From contig NZ_JAFIQU010000006.1 in the NCBI RefSeq assembly GCF_017355985.1, forward strand, positions 124,001-188,000: a DNA stretch of 64,000 bases. The letters are read 5' to 3'. Positions within the stretch are counted from its first letter, which is position 1, and each line of letters begins with the position of its first letter. Positions 57,502-64,000 of the stretch are shown here, piece by piece. The notes under the pieces are model-generated. The model saw nothing but the letters and a program-made list of their open reading frames with translations, had not been told where the DNA came from and ran no database searches. Both the position numbers and the translations under genes were made by a program. Origin of the DNA: Arenibaculum pallidiluteum (GTDB taxonomy: Bacteria > Pseudomonadota > Alphaproteobacteria > Azospirillales > Azospirillaceae).

Positions 57502-57702
57502 TCAGGCGTTGACGAGGAAGTTCTTGAGGATGATGCGCGCATCGGCCTCGTGCAGCACCATGGTGCCGCGCGCCTGGCGCTTCATCTTCGGGGACTTCTG
57601 CTCGAGGCAGTGACGCTTGAAGGCGGGCTGCGCCTTCACCTTGCCGGAGGCGGTCACCTTGAAACGCTTCTTGGCGCCGCTGTGGGTCTTCATCTTGGGC
57701 AT
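57502..57702 (-). CDS. rpmI: 50S ribosomal protein L35
   Basis: 66 residues, normal for L35. [20 protein letters not shown] starts the chain and [12 protein letters not shown] ends it close to the canonical form. The frame is open 14 codons further upstream, but that part does not fit the family. infC, which usually precedes rpmI, is not present upstream. Confidence 0.96.
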   Translation of the reverse strand: MPKMKTHSGAKKRFKVTASGKVKAQPAFKRHCLEQKSPKMKRQARGTMVLHEADARIILKNFLVNA

Positions 57703-57892
57703 TTTCCGTCCTTTCGCGAGACGTTGATCGGGGCGGTTGGGCATGCCCTGGGTCCGTGACCCGGCCTCGCCGCCCGTTGGAGGGAGGGTTTATAGCGTCA
57801 GCCCCCGCCGGACGCAAGGATGCGGAATCCGCGCCGGCGGCCGCGGCGGGGGTACCGGGGAGGCCCTGCGAGGCGCCCCCGGGAGGCCGGGC

Positions 57893-58408
57893 TCAGCGGC
57901 CGATCGGGACCGTGAAGGAGAAGGTCACCGCGCCGGCATCGTCCCTTTCGGAGGCGGCCCGGCCGTCGGTGTAGTGGTAGATCGAGGCGCCCAGCCGCCA
58001 GTCGTTCTGGAACTGGTAGCTCAGGGTCGCGCCGCTGCGATACTCGTAGCCGGAATTGGGCTCGATCTGCGTATCGCCGCGCCCGAGGGCGATGCTCGGC
58101 GTGAAGGTGAAGCTCTCGCCGACGGGCATCTGCACGCCGAGCTCGACCGCCCGGCCACCCTGCAGGGCGGCCGCGCCGGTCAGGGGCGGCGGCTCGTCCG
58201 CCGGGCGCAGGGGCATATCGGCACCCGGCCCGCGCAGCGCCGGCAGGATGTCGAGCTGCAGCGTCGGCACCGGGTCCGCCTGCTTCGGCCGGAAATCGAG
58301 ATAGCCGGCCCCGCCGGTCACGTAGACCGGCTTGCCCTCGGCATGCGCAAGGCCGGGCGAGGCGAGGCCCGCCGCCACCAACGCAGCAATCACGAGGAAC
58401 CGTGCCAC
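57893..58408 (-). CDS. Small outer-membrane beta-barrel-like protein
   Basis: About 171 residues with a signal peptide (about 1-22, ending AHA). The start is GTG 58408, with GGAG six bases before it; GTG 58420 is an alternative. The mature part alternates polar and aromatic residues (TFTPSIALGRGD, NSGYEYRSGATLSYQF, WRLGASIYHYTDG), as in an eight-stranded barrel, and opens VYVTGGAGYLDF. The layout resembles PagL/acyloxyacyl-hydrolase-like barrels, but the expected catalytic His-Ser pair is replaced (HYT), so activity is doubtful. It lies upstream of rpmI in the same direction. Confidence 0.65.
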   Translation of the reverse strand: MARFLVIAALVAAGLASPGLAHAEGKPVYVTGGAGYLDFRPKQADPVPTLQLDILPALRGPGADMPLRPADEPPPLTGAAALQGGRAVELGVQMPVGESFTFTPSIALGRGDTQIEPNSGYEYRSGATLSYQFQNDWRLGASIYHYTDGRAASERDDAGAVTFSFTVPIGR

Positions 58409-58561
58409 CGTCCGCTCCACCTTCTCGAACCGGGGCTTCCGCGCCCCTACCGACCATTCATGTCATACTAACGCACAAGGTGGCCTTTTTGGATTCGAAT
58501 GAAAGGCGCAAGGCGTTCTAATTTCTGGGGTATGGCGCCGATGCCGCACTGCGGCAGAGGC

Positions 58562-59530
58562 CTATGCATAGCGGCCACGGCCGCGGCTGTCCCGGAACCG
58601 CTCGGTGGCGGCAACCAGCGCGGCGCGGATGCCGGGCTCCATGGCGGAATGGCCGGCGTCCGGCACCACCACGTAGTCGGCCTCGGGCCAGCGCCGGCGG
58701 AGCTCGTCGGCGCTCACGATCGGGCAGACGACGTCGTAGCGCCCCTGCACGATCACGGCGGGTATGTGGCGGATCCGGTCGATCCCGGCGAGCAGGCTGT
58801 CCTCTGGCTGGAAGAGATTGTTGCGGAAATAGTGCGCCTCGATCCGGGCCAGCCCCAGGGCGTGGTTGTCCTCGCCGGATGCCGAGACGATCTCGGGGCT
58901 CGGCAGCAGGGTCGAGCAGGCGCCCTCGTAGATGCTCCACGAGCGTGCCGCCGCCATGCGCACCGCCGGATCCGGCGAGTTGAGCCGCCGCCAGTAGGCC
59001 TCCAGCAGGTCCGAGCGCTCCTCGGGCTCGACGAATTCCGCAAAGCGCCGCCAAGCCTCCGGGAAGATCACCCGCATGGAGTTCAGGAACCAGTCGATCT
59101 CCGAGCGCCGCATCAGGAAGATGCCGCGCAGGATCATGCCGAGCACCCTCTCGGGATGGGCCTGGGCGTAGGCGAGCGCCAGGGTCGAGCCCCAGGAGCC
59201 ACCGAAGACGTGCCAGCGCTCGATGCCGAGCATCCCGCGGAGCTGTTCCAGGTCGCGCACCAGCAGCTCGGTGGTGTTCGCGCGGATCTCGCCGAGGGGC
59301 AGGGAGCGGCCGGCGCCGCGCTGGTCCAGGACGACGATCCGGTAATGGGCGGGGTCGAAGAAGCGCCTGTGCGTCGGCGACGCGCCCGCCCCGGGGCCGC
59401 CGTGCAGGAACAGGACCGGGACGCCCCTGGGGTTCCCGCTCTGCTCCCAGTAGAGTGTATGGAGGTCGTCGACCTTCATCATGCCGGTCTGGAACGGATC
59501 GATCGGCGGGAACAACTCGCTGCGCGGCAT
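58562..59530 (-). CDS. pip: Proline iminopeptidase (alpha/beta hydrolase, S33)
   Basis: 322 residues. It removes N-terminal proline from peptides in the cytoplasm. HGGPGAG (about 43-49) forms the oxyanion hole, GGSWGSTLALAYAQAHPERV holds the nucleophile S112, and GRYDVVCP and DAGHSAMEP hold the acid and histidine. The start at MPRSELFPPIDPF is the family standard. It is divergent from the thermonuclease-like gene with about 64 bases between starts. Confidence 0.95.
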   Translation of the reverse strand: MPRSELFPPIDPFQTGMMKVDDLHTLYWEQSGNPRGVPVLFLHGGPGAGASPTHRRFFDPAHYRIVVLDQRGAGRSLPLGEIRANTTELLVRDLEQLRGMLGIERWHVFGGSWGSTLALAYAQAHPERVLGMILRGIFLMRRSEIDWFLNSMRVIFPEAWRRFAEFVEPEERSDLLEAYWRRLNSPDPAVRMAAARSWSIYEGACSTLLPSPEIVSASGEDNHALGLARIEAHYFRNNLFQPEDSLLAGIDRIRHIPAVIVQGRYDVVCPIVSADELRRRWPEADYVVVPDAGHSAMEPGIRAALVAATERFRDSRGRGRYA

Positions 59531-59594
59531 GAAGAGGGCCTTCTCGGCGGACGGGCCGGCGCAGTTTAGGGGCGGGGAGGCGTCAAGGCAAAGC

Positions 59595-60434
59595 ATGACG
59601 GGACACTTCCGGTCCGCGCTCCTGCTGGCGGCGACCCTTGCGGCATGGCTTCCGGCGGCGCCCTGCCCCGCGGCCGAGGCGACGCCCGGCCCCCTGGTCT
59701 CCGAGGTCGCGGGGGCAGGTATCCTGGCGTTGGAGGACGGGACCCTGCTGCGCCTCGCGGGCCTCGCCCTCCCGGGAGAGGAAAAGATCCAGGACGGGTG
59801 GGGGGACGGGCAGGAGGACGGGCAGGAGGACGGGCCTGGGGACGCCCCGGAGGACACGGCCGAGGGTGCGGCCGCGCAGGCGGCGCGCCAGGCGCTGGCG
59901 GCGCTGGTTCTCGGCCGCCGGATGATGCCCCTCGACCCTGCCGCCCCGGTGGACAGGCACGGCCGCATCACGGTCCAGCTCCGCCGCGAGGACGGGTTGT
60001 GGATCCAGGACGCGCTGCTGCGCGCGGGGCATGCCCGGGTCCGCACCCGGCCGGACGAGCGGGACCGGGCGGCCGAGATGCTTGCCGCCGAGGCGGAGGC
60101 GCGGGAGGGGCGCCGCGGTATCTGGGCGGATCCGCGGTTCCGCGTGCGGAGCGCGGCGGCCCGGCCGGGACCGCCCGAGCGCTTCCACCTCGTGGAGGGC
60201 ATCGTGCTGGCGGTCGGGCGCGTGCGCGACCGAATCTACCTGAATTTCGGCACGGACTGGCGGACCGACTTCACCGCCGCGATCGAGGCGCGGGACCTCC
60301 GCGCCTTCCGCAGGGCCGGGCTGGATGCGGCCGGGCTGGCGGGCCGGCGGGTGCGCCTGCGCGGCTGGCTGTTCGAGCGTGCCGGCCCCGCCATGGACCT
60401 CACGCATCCCGAGCAGGTGCAGATCCTTCCCTGA
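59595..60434 (+). CDS. Thermonuclease-fold protein with degenerate active site, exported
   Basis: 279 residues. A signal peptide (about 1-27) is followed by an SNase-like domain: LEDGTLLRLAGLALPGEE, then DRHGRITVQLRREDGLWIQD and RRGIWADPRF. Compared with nuclease RLxxVDTPE, the metal Asp is replaced by Ala and the catalytic Glu by Gly, so nuclease activity is unlikely; the second half (about 195-279) has OB-like strands. Between strands a Asp/Gly/Glu-rich insert is encoded by a 12-base tandem repeat. No cysteine pair stabilises the core. Its role may be binding rather than catalysis. Confidence 0.78.
   Translation: MTGHFRSALLLAATLAAWLPAAPCPAAEATPGPLVSEVAGAGILALEDGTLLRLAGLALPGEEKIQDGWGDGQEDGQEDGPGDAPEDTAEGAAAQAARQALAALVLGRRMMPLDPAAPVDRHGRITVQLRREDGLWIQDALLRAGHARVRTRPDERDRAAEMLAAEAEAREGRRGIWADPRFRVRSAAARPGPPERFHLVEGIVLAVGRVRDRIYLNFGTDWRTDFTAAIEARDLRAFRRAGLDAAGLAGRRVRLRGWLFERAGPAMDLTHPEQVQILP
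59793..59852 (+). repeat. 12-bp tandem repeat inside the thermonuclease-like gene
   Basis: Five 12-base units of the type GACGGGCAGGAG, two of them identical (59805-59816 and 59817-59828) and the flanking units diverged. In frame they encode a D-G-x-E/G acidic segment. A multiple of three keeps the frame under copy-number change. Confidence 0.85.
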
Positions 60435-60562
60435 CCGCCCGTGCTTCCCCGCCTCGCATGCATCCGCGCCGCGGACGGGAATTCCCGGGGATTTCAATAT
60501 TTTCGGCCGGCTTCCCGCTTCCGGCGTTCCCATCCGGGGGGCCGTGCTCTAGTGTCCCGGCC

Positions 60563-62467
60563 ATGTCCGCACCGCCGCTCCAAGCAGATGTCTCGGAGAC
60601 CCGTCCCTCGGGCCGGGCACGGCGCCTGCGCCTGCCGCTGGCGGCGGTGCTGGTCACGGGCTTCGGGGCGCTGACCACGCTAGCGGTCGCGACCGTTCTC
60701 GCGCTCGGCCTCGTCAGCGCGGGACGGAACACCTTCGCCCTGCTCAGCGACAAGGCCGACCTGGCGCTGCGCGGGGTGGTCGTGCGCGTGCGCCACCAGC
60801 TCGACCCCGCCAACGCCCAGGTCGCCTATCTGAACGGGCTGGTCGAGAGCGCGGTCCTGGACACCGGCGACCGCGCCCAGATGATCACTGTGCTGACCGG
60901 AGCGCTGGCCGCCACGCCCCAGGTCACGAGCATCTCGTTCATCGGCCCGGACTACCGGACCCTGCGGGCGGGCCGCACCGAGGGCGTGCTGTGGACCGAG
61001 GAGGTCGACCAGTCCGCCGACCAGCAGGTGATCCAGGGCGTGCAGGAGGCGCGCGACCGGCGCGGCCCCTACTGGGCGCCGCCGACGTGGTCGACCGACC
61101 TGAAGACGACGGTGCTGACCCTGCGCCACCCCGTGCGCAAGGGTGAGCGCTTCGCGGGGGTGCTGGTGGTCGCCGTGTCGCTTGGCGACCTGTCTCGCTT
61201 CCTGTCCGAGCTGTTCGTCGACGAAAATCTCAGCGCCTTCGTGCTGTTCGACCGCGAGCACGTGCTCGCGCACCAGAACCTGCGATATCTCGAACTCGAC
61301 CTGTCCCGCCGGCAGGGCGGCATCCCGCTGCCCCTGGTCGCCGAGGTCGAGGACCCGATCCTGTCCCGCCTGTGGGAGGGCCAGGTGCAGTCGCCGCCGC
61401 TGGGCCCGCAGACCGAGGCGCGGCTCGTCGATGTCGGGGCCGAAAGCTACCTGTTCCTGCTGCGCCCGCTGGAGGGCTACGGCCCCCAGCCCTGGACCGT
61501 CGGGATCAGCGTCCGCCTGGACGATGTCGGCGCCGAGATCGAGCGGCTGCAGACCGCGGCGCTGGTCGGGATCGCGATCCTGCTGGCCTCGGTCGCCGTG
61601 GCGCTGCTGGCCGGCCTCGCCATCAGCCGGCAGGTCGCGCGCATCGCCGCTGCGGCCGCCAGCGTCGCGACGCTGGACTTCCGGGGCGCGCCGCGGCTGC
61701 CCGACAGCCGCTTCCGCGAGATCTCCGACGCGGCCCAGGCCTTCAACACCATGGTCGCCGGCCTGCGCTGGTTCGAGACCTACGTTCCCAAGAAGCTGGT
61801 GCTCCGGCTGATCGGCCAGCGCGCGGCGCAGATGGGCGAGCTCGTCTCCGAGGAGCGCCAGGTGACGGTGATGTTCACCGACATCCGCGGCTTCAGCCGC
61901 CTGGCCGAGGATCTCGGCCCGACCGAGACGGCGGCGCTGCTGAACCAGCATTTCGGCCGGCTCGCCGCCTGCATCGAGGCCGAGGGCGGAACCGTCGACA
62001 AGTTCATCGGCGATGCCGTCATGGCCTTCTGGGGCGCGCCCGAGGTCCAGGACGACCAGGCCGCCCGCGCCCTGGCGGCGGCGCGCCAGATTGCGCTGGC
62101 TGTGGCCGAGGACAACCAGGCGCGGGCGGCCCGGGGCGAGGCGCCGGTCGGGGTCCGCATCGGGCTTCACACCGGCCCGGTGATCGTCGGCAACATCGGA
62201 TCGGCGAGCCGCCTGAACTACACCATCGTGGGCGACACCGTGAACATCGCCCAGCGCATCGAGGAGCTCGCCGGAAGCCTCGCGGGCACGGCGGCCGAGG
62301 ACGTGCTCGTTCTGTGCTCGGGCGTCACCGCGGCGGCGGCGGGTCCGCAGCCGGGCCTCGAGCCCGTGGGGACCCACCGGCTGCGCGGCCGGTCCGGCCA
62401 TGTGGAGCTGTACAGGCTGCGCAACGACGGCGCCGCCTTGGGCAGCGGGGACCGCCCGGCGGCCTGA
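60563..62467 (+). CDS. Membrane class III adenylate/guanylate cyclase with periplasmic sensor
   Basis: 634 residues. TM1 (about 24-50), a periplasmic cache-like sensor (about 55-325; FIGPDYRTLRAGR, LTLRHPVRKGERFAGVLVVAVSL), TM2 (about 328-350), a HAMP-like linker and a class III cyclase domain (about 425-620). Catalytic metal residues are D440 in VMFTDIRGF and D484 in FIGDAVMAFWG; the base-selecting Lys480 and the transition-state Asn-Arg in VGDTVNIAQRIEEL are present. So it should make cAMP in response to an external signal. The ligand is unknown. Start ATG 60563. Confidence 0.92.
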   Translation: MSAPPLQADVSETRPSGRARRLRLPLAAVLVTGFGALTTLAVATVLALGLVSAGRNTFALLSDKADLALRGVVVRVRHQLDPANAQVAYLNGLVESAVLDTGDRAQMITVLTGALAATPQVTSISFIGPDYRTLRAGRTEGVLWTEEVDQSADQQVIQGVQEARDRRGPYWAPPTWSTDLKTTVLTLRHPVRKGERFAGVLVVAVSLGDLSRFLSELFVDENLSAFVLFDREHVLAHQNLRYLELDLSRRQGGIPLPLVAEVEDPILSRLWEGQVQSPPLGPQTEARLVDVGAESYLFLLRPLEGYGPQPWTVGISVRLDDVGAEIERLQTAALVGIAILLASVAVALLAGLAISRQVARIAAAAASVATLDFRGAPRLPDSRFREISDAAQAFNTMVAGLRWFETYVPKKLVLRLIGQRAAQMGELVSEERQVTVMFTDIRGFSRLAEDLGPTETAALLNQHFGRLAACIEAEGGTVDKFIGDAVMAFWGAPEVQDDQAARALAAARQIALAVAEDNQARAARGEAPVGVRIGLHTGPVIVGNIGSASRLNYTIVGDTVNIAQRIEELAGSLAGTAAEDVLVLCSGVTAAAAGPQPGLEPVGTHRLRGRSGHVELYRLRNDGAALGSGDRPAA

Positions 62468-62917
62468 TCCGCCCGCGGATTGCCAGGTCTCGCCCGCGCC
62501 CCTCGCCCCGCCACGGGTCGCCACGGGGTCACCGCAGCGCGCTTATAACCCTTTCGGGAGGCACTAGGCCCCACCCAGGCGGGCGGCCCTTCTTTATCGG
62601 GGAAAGCCTCCACCCAACGAGTTGCGATGCTTCCAATGCAGGAATGAGCCTGCGTGACGGACATCAACGCATGTCCATCGAGCAGGGCTCCGCCAGCTCG
62701 GGCAAGACGAGCAGCCATTCTCGCCTAGTGGCCCTCAGGCCGACGCTGGCCGAGCCCCTCCCGACCATTGCTCGTTACCCTTGCCATTCGCAACACTGTT
62801 GCAGAAGAAACACACCTCGCCCGGTTTGGATGCTACCCCCCTGGCGACCTTGCAAAAAAGGTTAACTCGCGAGATAGGATAGGTTACGTTCGATTCACCA
62901 TTAATCGATGGTTTACG
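62468..62917. other. 450-base intergenic region with dyads
   Basis: No convincing gene. Two dyads are visible: GGACAT-6-ATGTCC (62659-62676) and ACCAT-6-ATGGT just before the small ORF. The last 150 bases are clearly richer in A/T than the rest of the window and could hold a promoter for the small ORF at 62918. Confidence 0.5.
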
Positions 62918-63094
62918 ATGCCTACCGCCCATCGTGCGATCGCGGACCTCGAAACCCTCCTGCGGACAGCCACCGGCCGCCGCCGCGAGGAGATCGAGCG
63001 TATCCTGGCAAAGCTGAAGGGCAGCATCGATGACGCGGACTTCGTGGATGTCCGGCTGCCGCCCCCGACGCGCACGCCGGTGACCGTCCGCTGA
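62918..63094 (+). CDS. Small hypothetical protein (58 aa)
   Basis: 58 residues, charged, probably two helices (IADLETLLRTATG and RRREEIERILAKLKGSI), then a proline-rich tail. No family recognised. There is no clear ribosome-binding site, but the upstream AT-rich segment with promoter-like character supports expression. It could be spurious. Confidence 0.4.
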   Translation: MPTAHRAIADLETLLRTATGRRREEIERILAKLKGSIDDADFVDVRLPPPTRTPVTVR

Positions 63095-63166
63095 GCGACC
63101 GCGGCCCTACCTTGTCCGCCCCGCCCTGCCCGCCGGCACGTGCGCCCGGCCAGAGCAGGGCGCGCC

Positions 63167-64000
63167 CTAGGATCCACCGGACCCCCTGACATAGTCGCCG
63201 AGCCCGTCGGCCAAGGCATCGAAGACGACGCGACAACGGCGGCTCGTCCGCAGGTTCTCATGCATCGCCAGCCAGGTGCCGAGTTCGAGCGAGAACACGT
63301 CGGGCAGGACACGCACGAGATCCGCATCGCGCAGGGCGACCCCGACCTGGCACACGCCGATTCCGAAACCCGCGCGGATCGCCGCGAGCTGGGCCAGATC
63401 GCTGTCGCTGCGCAATGCGAATTGGGCGCGGCTGAACCCCGGCGTCCGGGCCACCATGCTCCGGATCCCGGGTGTCTCGCGGTCGAAGCCGATCACCGTA
63501 TGGTTCGCCAGATCCTCCATGCGGGCCGGAATGCCGCGGCTGTCGAGATAGCGGCGGTGCGCATGCAGGCCCAGGGTGACTGCGCCGACGCGCCGGGCCA
63601 GGAGCGCGCCCTGGCTGGGCTCGACCATGCGGACGGCGATGTCGGCGTCGCGGCGCAGCAGGTCCTCGACGCTGTTCGAGAGCGAGAGCTCAATCACCAG
63701 GAGCGGATGGCGTTCGCGCAGGGCCGCCAGGATCGGCGGCATGACCTCGACCCCGATCACCTCGCTCGCCGTGACGCGGACGGCTCCCTGCACCGCGCCG
63801 CCGTGGCCCGAGGCGACGCGCAGCAGCGAGGCCGCCGTCGCCGACAGCGCCTCGGCATAGGGGCGCAGCTCGACCGCGGCCTCGGTGGGGGTCAGCCCGT
63901 GCTGCGAGCGCGTGAAGAGCTGGAAGCCCATCGCCTGCTCGAGAGCGTCGATATGCCGCCCGATGGTGGGCTGGGCAAGCCCGAGCGCCCGTGCCGCGCC
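63167..64000 (-). CDS. LysR-type transcriptional regulator (5' truncated by window edge)
   Basis: At least 277 residues are visible; the first about 20 are cut off. The helix-turn-helix is present as LGLAQPTIGRHIDALEQAMG; the substrate-binding half follows (GAVRVTASEVIGVEVMPPIL, LRSDSDLAQLAAIRAGFGIG). It resembles regulators that control a divergent or nearby operon, which lies outside the window. Confidence 0.92.
   Translation of the reverse strand, partial: GAARALGLAQPTIGRHIDALEQAMGFQLFTRSQHGLTPTEAAVELRPYAEALSATAASLLRVASGHGGAVQGAVRVTASEVIGVEVMPPILAALRERHPLLVIELSLSNSVEDLLRRDADIAVRMVEPSQGALLARRVGAVTLGLHAHRRYLDSRGIPARMEDLANHTVIGFDRETPGIRSMVARTPGFSRAQFALRSDSDLAQLAAIRAGFGIGVCQVGVALRDADLVRVLPDVFSLELGTWLAMHENLRTSRRCRVVFDALADGLGDYVRGSGGS

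Overview
The window is a very GC-rich, densely packed bacterial chromosome segment. Three features suggest an alphaproteobacterium of the Rhodospirillales/Acetobacterales type: the ffh-rpsP-rimM-trmD-rplS order, the dapF-mtaB-ftsY-(amn)-yciB order, and proteins such as the HWE-kinase fusion and the CYTH-CHAD protein. This placement is inferred from gene content and order; no rRNA is present to confirm it. No tRNA, rRNA, CRISPR array, insertion sequence or prophage was seen.

Layout. (1) 1-9471: a translationally coupled operon for unusual peptides. It holds the end of an RpiR/MurR-type regulator, a D-amino-acid aminotransferase, a complete dipeptide/glutathione-type ABC importer (fused ATPases, binding protein, two permeases), a DmpA-type peptidase, an M55 D-aminopeptidase and an isoaspartyl peptidase. 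Together they would import and dismantle D-, beta- or isoaspartyl-linked peptides. (2) 9.6-20 kb: a nuclease-like gene, then a phosphate-themed stretch: CYTH-CHAD plus Nudix, pstS behind a clear Pho box, a Na/phosphate cotransporter and a periplasmic glycerophosphodiesterase. An HxlR regulator, the divergent dehydrogenase it probably controls, and two likely small genes interrupt this stretch. (3) 20-23.3 kb: leuC-leuD-leuB on the minus strand. (4) 23.5-34.8 kb: accessory genes, including a cupin, two glycosyltransferases, a LysE exporter, an MBL hydrolase, an HXXEE membrane protein, a P2-type ATPase with a beta-CASP ribonuclease, a GNAT and an unknown protein.

(5) 34.8-38.5 kb: the ffh-rpsP-rimM-trmD-rplS translation/SRP operon, ending in a clear terminator. 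(6) 38.7-44 kb: a pentapeptide-repeat protein, a membrane glycosyltransferase with GtrA, and a lytic transglycosylase-SPOR lipoprotein. (7) 44.2-49.7 kb: dapF-mtaB-ftsY-amn-yciB. (8) 49.7-53.1 kb: a giant CheB-CheR-PAS-HWE histidine kinase. (9) 53.5-57.7 kb: rpmI-rplT-pheS-pheT without infC, with a double-hairpin element in front of pheS. (10) 57.9-64 kb: a small envelope protein, proline iminopeptidase, a degenerate thermonuclease-fold protein with a 12-bp tandem repeat, a class III nucleotide cyclase, a small ORF and a truncated LysR regulator.

The most interesting systems are the peptide operon at the left end and the Pho-box-linked phosphate/polyphosphate gene group. Several small regulatory structures also merit a check: an 18-bp perfect hairpin between importer genes, a 7-bp dyad operator for HxlR, and the pheS leader hairpins.
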